Assembly (NCBI GenBank): GCA_020555605.1 | Contig: JAJCJC010000023.1 | Span: 1 to 32,936, forward strand | DNA: 32,936 bases | From: a bacterium 210917-SL.2.15 | Lineage (GTDB): Bacteria; Bacillota; Clostridia; Oscillospirales; Oscillospiraceae | Direction: 5' to 3' | Shown: positions 30,156 to 32,936 of the stretch, in pieces | Layout of the letters: each line of letters begins with the position of its first letter | Numbering within the stretch: position 1 is the stretch's first letter | The notes under the pieces: model-generated | What the model saw: only the letters and a program-made list of their open reading frames with translations | What the model was told of the DNA's origin: nothing | The model's database searches: none | Translations under genes and position numbers: made by a program

Positions 30156-32612
30156 TCAGCGGCGGCTTTCGCGCTTGCTGCGGGAAGCGGTGCGTTCATA
30201 CTCCGCTGCCAGCCGCGGAACCAGGCTGATGCGCTGGCCGTGGAACAGCTGCCACAAAATACGGAAAATCTCCCAGCTTCCCACGCCGATCAAAAGGAGA
30301 AGCAGCAGGCTGGAAGGAACAAAGCGCTCAATGGAGAAGAAGGTATTGAAAGCGAAGTACCCCAGGAAAAATAGGAACGTCATGGAGCCGAACAGCACGA
30401 CGCGCACCGGCGTCCAGGGGTGGCAGACATAATACAGGAGGATCAGAATTGCGCCGCCGGTCAGCAGGACACACAGGGCCTCGACCTGCTTCTGATCCAG
30501 AGAGAAGGCCTGTCCGCAGACGACAGCCATCAACACCGCCAAAGCAATGGTAATGCCGCAGGGAGCGGCGGTGGTGAGCACATTTTTCAGGAAATGGCCC
30601 TGCACCCGGTCGTGGTTGGGCTGCAGACCCAGCACGACGGACGGGACGCCGGTGGTGGTGAAGCCGATCAGCGTCAAATGGATCGGCTCGAAGGGATAGG
30701 GTGCCGTGATGAACAAAAAGGCGATGGACAGCAGCGAGGCGTACACCGTTTTCACCAGGAAAAGGGAGGCGGAGCGCTGGATATTATTGATAGCGCGGCG
30801 GCCTTCGGCAACCACTTTGGGCAGGGCTTCAAAATTGGATTTGAGAAGCACCAGCTGGGCAACGTTGCGGGCCGCGTCGGCTCCCCCGGCAATGGCAATA
30901 CCGCAGTCCGCCTCTTTGAGGGCCATCACATCGTTGACACCGTCGCCGGTCATGGCCACGGTGTGGCCCTTCTTCTGCAGGGCTTTTACCAAAAGCTTTT
31001 TCTGCTCCGGGGTCACGCGGCCGAACACAGTGTATTTCTCTGCGGCCTCGGGGATCTCTTTTTTGGATACCTGGGACATATCCACAGCTTTGTCCCAGTT
31101 TTCCACACCGGCACGGCAGGCGATGCCGGAAACGGTCTCCACGCTGTCGCCGGAAATCACCTTGCAGACAACGCCTTGCTCTTTGAAGTAACGCAGCGTG
31201 GCGGGGGCGGCCTTGCGGATATTGTCCTGCAGCAGGATCAGCGCCACGGGATGCAGTCCGGCAGGCAGCCCTTCGGCGCCCAGCGGCGCGTCGCTGTGGG
31301 CCAGAAGCAGCACCCGGTTGTCGCGGCTGTACTCATACAGGGCCTCTTGCAGGTGTGGATCCCGTGCAGGCATCACGAATTCCGCCGCGCCGAGAATGTA
31401 AGTGCCCTGGCCTTCGAAAGTGGCGCCGGACCACTTAGTGCGGCTGGAAAAGGGGGCTGCTTTTTCGGCGCGCCAGGGAGCGGGATCGGTAAACTGCGCG
31501 GCAATGGCGGTGAAGGTGGCGTTGTGATCCTCCAGCGCGGCGGTGAGGGAGGCGAGGGCCTTTGGGACCTGTGCTTCAAACAGGTCGTCCAGCACAACGG
31601 TTTCTTTGCAGTCCATCGTGCCTTCGGTAATGGTGCCGGTTTTATCCAGGCACAGTACATCCACCCGGGCCAGCGTTTCAATACAATAAAGCTCCTGAAC
31701 CATGACGTGCTGTTGCGTCAGACGCACTACAGAGGCGGCCAGCACGGTGCTGGTCAGCAGCATCAGCCCTTCGGGAACCATGGCAATCAGGGCTGCGGTA
31801 GTGTTGAGCACGGCGGAGTGGATGGTGGCGTCTGCCAGCGCCAGCTGATTGCGGAAAAGAATAATGGAAATAGGGATCAGAGCAATAGAGATCACAGCCA
31901 CGATAGCCTGCATGGTGCGCATGATCTCGGAATTGACCTGCTTTTTCACAGTTTTGGCCGAGGTGGAAATTTTAGAAATGTAGTTGTCGGCACTGACCCG
32001 TTCTGCCCGGGCGTGTACGCTGCCGCTGACGATAAAGCTGCCGGCCAGCAGCATATCGTTGCCGTTTTTGGAAATAGCGTCGCTTTCGCCCGTGAGAAAA
32101 CTCTCGTCGGCTTCACAGAAGCCGCTGGCCACAACGCAGTCGGTAGGCACTTGGTCGCCGGCGGAAAGGATCATGATATCGTCCAGAACGATCTCGTCAA
32201 TAGGGATCTCAGATTGCTTCCCGTCCCGCAGCACTTTGGCTTTGGCAGCGGTGAGAAAGCTCAAGGAGTCGATAGAGCGTTTGGCACGGATCTCCTGGAT
32301 GATGCCGATGGCGGTATTGGCTGCGACAATGGCCATAAATAAAGTATCTTTTACGGAGCCAACAGCTAAGATGGCAACGAAGAAGATAATATTGACAAGA
32401 TTGAACAGCGTACAGATATTACGCAGGATGATCTGTTTTTCTGTGCGGGTCGCCGGCGTGGAGTCAAAATTCTGCTGGCCTGCATCGATGCGCTCCTGAA
32501 CCTGTTGGGCGGTGAGGCCGCTGACGGGATCCGGATGCAGACGTTCGACAGGGCGTTTTTCCGGCCGCGGCACGCTGGGGTCTTTCTGTTTCTGTAGGAG
32601 TGGCTTTTTCAT
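30156..32612 (-). CDS. P-type cation-translocating ATPase (818 aa)
   Basis: ATG 32612 follows GGGGAAAGGACAGCG; the open frame runs further 5' but without homology. The A-domain motif TGES is at 174-177 (FLTGESDAISK). The phosphorylated aspartate is D323 in CLDKTGTITEGTMD, and the hinge TGDGVNDV is at 555-562. The span-4 ion motif reads MVPEGLMLL (PEGL 280-283), as in Ca2+/CtpE-like pumps; there is no CPC, so it is not a Cu/Zn/Cd pump. There are no N-terminal metal-binding domains. About ten membrane spans are expected. The best guess is Ca2+ or another divalent/monovalent cation. It heads a run with the zinc-ribbon and HAD genes. Confidence 0.92.
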   Translation of the reverse strand: MKKPLLQKQKDPSVPRPEKRPVERLHPDPVSGLTAQQVQERIDAGQQNFDSTPATRTEKQIILRNICTLFNLVNIIFFVAILAVGSVKDTLFMAIVAANTAIGIIQEIRAKRSIDSLSFLTAAKAKVLRDGKQSEIPIDEIVLDDIMILSAGDQVPTDCVVASGFCEADESFLTGESDAISKNGNDMLLAGSFIVSGSVHARAERVSADNYISKISTSAKTVKKQVNSEIMRTMQAIVAVISIALIPISIILFRNQLALADATIHSAVLNTTAALIAMVPEGLMLLTSTVLAASVVRLTQQHVMVQELYCIETLARVDVLCLDKTGTITEGTMDCKETVVLDDLFEAQVPKALASLTAALEDHNATFTAIAAQFTDPAPWRAEKAAPFSSRTKWSGATFEGQGTYILGAAEFVMPARDPHLQEALYEYSRDNRVLLLAHSDAPLGAEGLPAGLHPVALILLQDNIRKAAPATLRYFKEQGVVCKVISGDSVETVSGIACRAGVENWDKAVDMSQVSKKEIPEAAEKYTVFGRVTPEQKKLLVKALQKKGHTVAMTGDGVNDVMALKEADCGIAIAGGADAARNVAQLVLLKSNFEALPKVVAEGRRAINNIQRSASLFLVKTVYASLLSIAFLFITAPYPFEPIHLTLIGFTTTGVPSVVLGLQPNHDRVQGHFLKNVLTTAAPCGITIALAVLMAVVCGQAFSLDQKQVEALCVLLTGGAILILLYYVCHPWTPVRVVLFGSMTFLFFLGYFAFNTFFSIERFVPSSLLLLLLIGVGSWEIFRILWQLFHGQRISLVPRLAAEYERTASRSKRESRR

Positions 32613-32664
32613 ATATCGCTGTCCTTTCCCCGATAGGAGTGTCGAAAATGGATATTTACTATAC

Positions 32665-32673
32665 AGTATAACA
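32665..32673 (-). promoter_or_regulatory. Probable extended -10 promoter of the P-type ATPase gene
   Basis: On the minus strand TGTTATACT, a good -10 TATACT (32670-32665) with an extended TG element. No convincing -35 is visible. It lies about 50 bases before the ATG. The AT-rich TATACTGTATA around it is nearly palindromic and could be an operator. The 32674-32777 stretch shows no gene. Confidence 0.5.
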
Positions 32674-32777
32674 CATTTTGTGCAGGATTGCGCATGCCAA
32701 GGCAAAAATTTTTGGCGTATTGGCTGGCGTGTATGCGGGCAGGCAGTGTTGCCTGTGCGGCAGCATAGATTTTCTAT

Positions 32778-32936
32778 TTTTTTCCACCAACTGTCTACCA
32801 TGTCTACCGCATGTCTACCAGAATGGGGGGCGGAAGTGGCTGAGGCAGAAGGAGTAAAACGGGAGCAGCGGAAGTGTCCGTCGGCGAAATGTCTACCAAA
32901 TTGACAATCCATAAGTTTTGTAATCCCCGGAAAGCC
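32778..32936 (+). repeat. Dispersed ~159-bp repeat, copy 2 (cut by window end)
   Basis: It matches 3153-3311 at a constant offset. Three intact GTCTACC motifs stand 8 and 10 bases apart at 32793-32817, and a fourth is at 32891-32897 (GTCTACCAAATTGACAA). Then comes ATCCCCGGAAAGCC, the start of the hairpin seen complete in copy 1; the window ends inside it. It lies upstream of and divergent from the P-type ATPase gene. Being better preserved in its motifs than copy 1, it may be closer to the functional form. Confidence 0.75.

Overview
The window looks like chromosomal DNA of an anaerobic Gram-positive gut Clostridium relative, most likely Oscillospiraceae (Flavonifractor/Intestinimonas type). 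This is inferred from the high GC content, strong AGGAGG ribosome sites, several S-layer-homology (SLH) proteins, a large 2-hydroxyacyl-CoA dehydratase activase and an HU gene of clostridial type. No 16S gene is present, so the placement is an inference.

Left part (1-4100): an accessory junkyard around a tRNA cluster. An IS3-family element is cut by the window edge. It is followed by two tiny ORFs and a consensus promoter driving tRNA-Met(CAT), tRNA-Glu(TTC) and tRNA-Val(CAC). Beyond the tRNA terminator are wrecks of mobile DNA: the end of a conjugative-element FtsK/SpoIIIE translocase broken by one frameshift plus its intact small partner, the C-terminal part of a large surface protein with two in-frame TAG codons and SLH repeats, an intact small phage membrane protein, a ~159-bp repeat that recurs at the right edge of the window, the first 13 codons of a different S-layer gene, and a phage tail-protein fragment.

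Middle-left (4100-8400): on the minus strand, a flavinylation/electron-transfer-like operon (apbE lipoprotein, NusG-domain-II membrane protein, Gx transporter) followed by a CbxX/CfxQ-type AAA+ ATPase. On the plus strand is a divergent unknown membrane protein.

Middle (8400-21000): a secreted GH25 muramidase carrying Ig-like, InlB-like and SLH domains; a mini-ferredoxin divergent from a two-gene set encoding a double-headed acyl-CoA dehydratase activase (1001 aa) and a HgdB-like dehydratase subunit (438 aa); then a plus-strand run of YbaK-type tRNA deacylase, MATE exporter and L-asparaginase. A small unknown membrane protein and a second MATE exporter diverge from a promoter region with a perfect palindrome lying inside a promoter spacer.

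Right part (21000-32936): a PaaI-like thioesterase; a MacA/MacB-type tripartite ABC exporter (adaptor, ATPase, permease) followed by an SLH surface protein; then on the minus strand HU, a Cof-type HAD phosphatase, a zinc-ribbon membrane protein and a P-type cation ATPase. The window ends inside the second copy of the ~159-bp repeat.

The strongest candidates for something undescribed are the ~159-bp dispersed repeat with GTCTACC motifs and a terminal hairpin, the short-ORF/structured RNA locus at 20844-21006, and the palindrome-controlled divergent promoter at 19230-19313. The core genes are mostly recognisable families in conventional operons.
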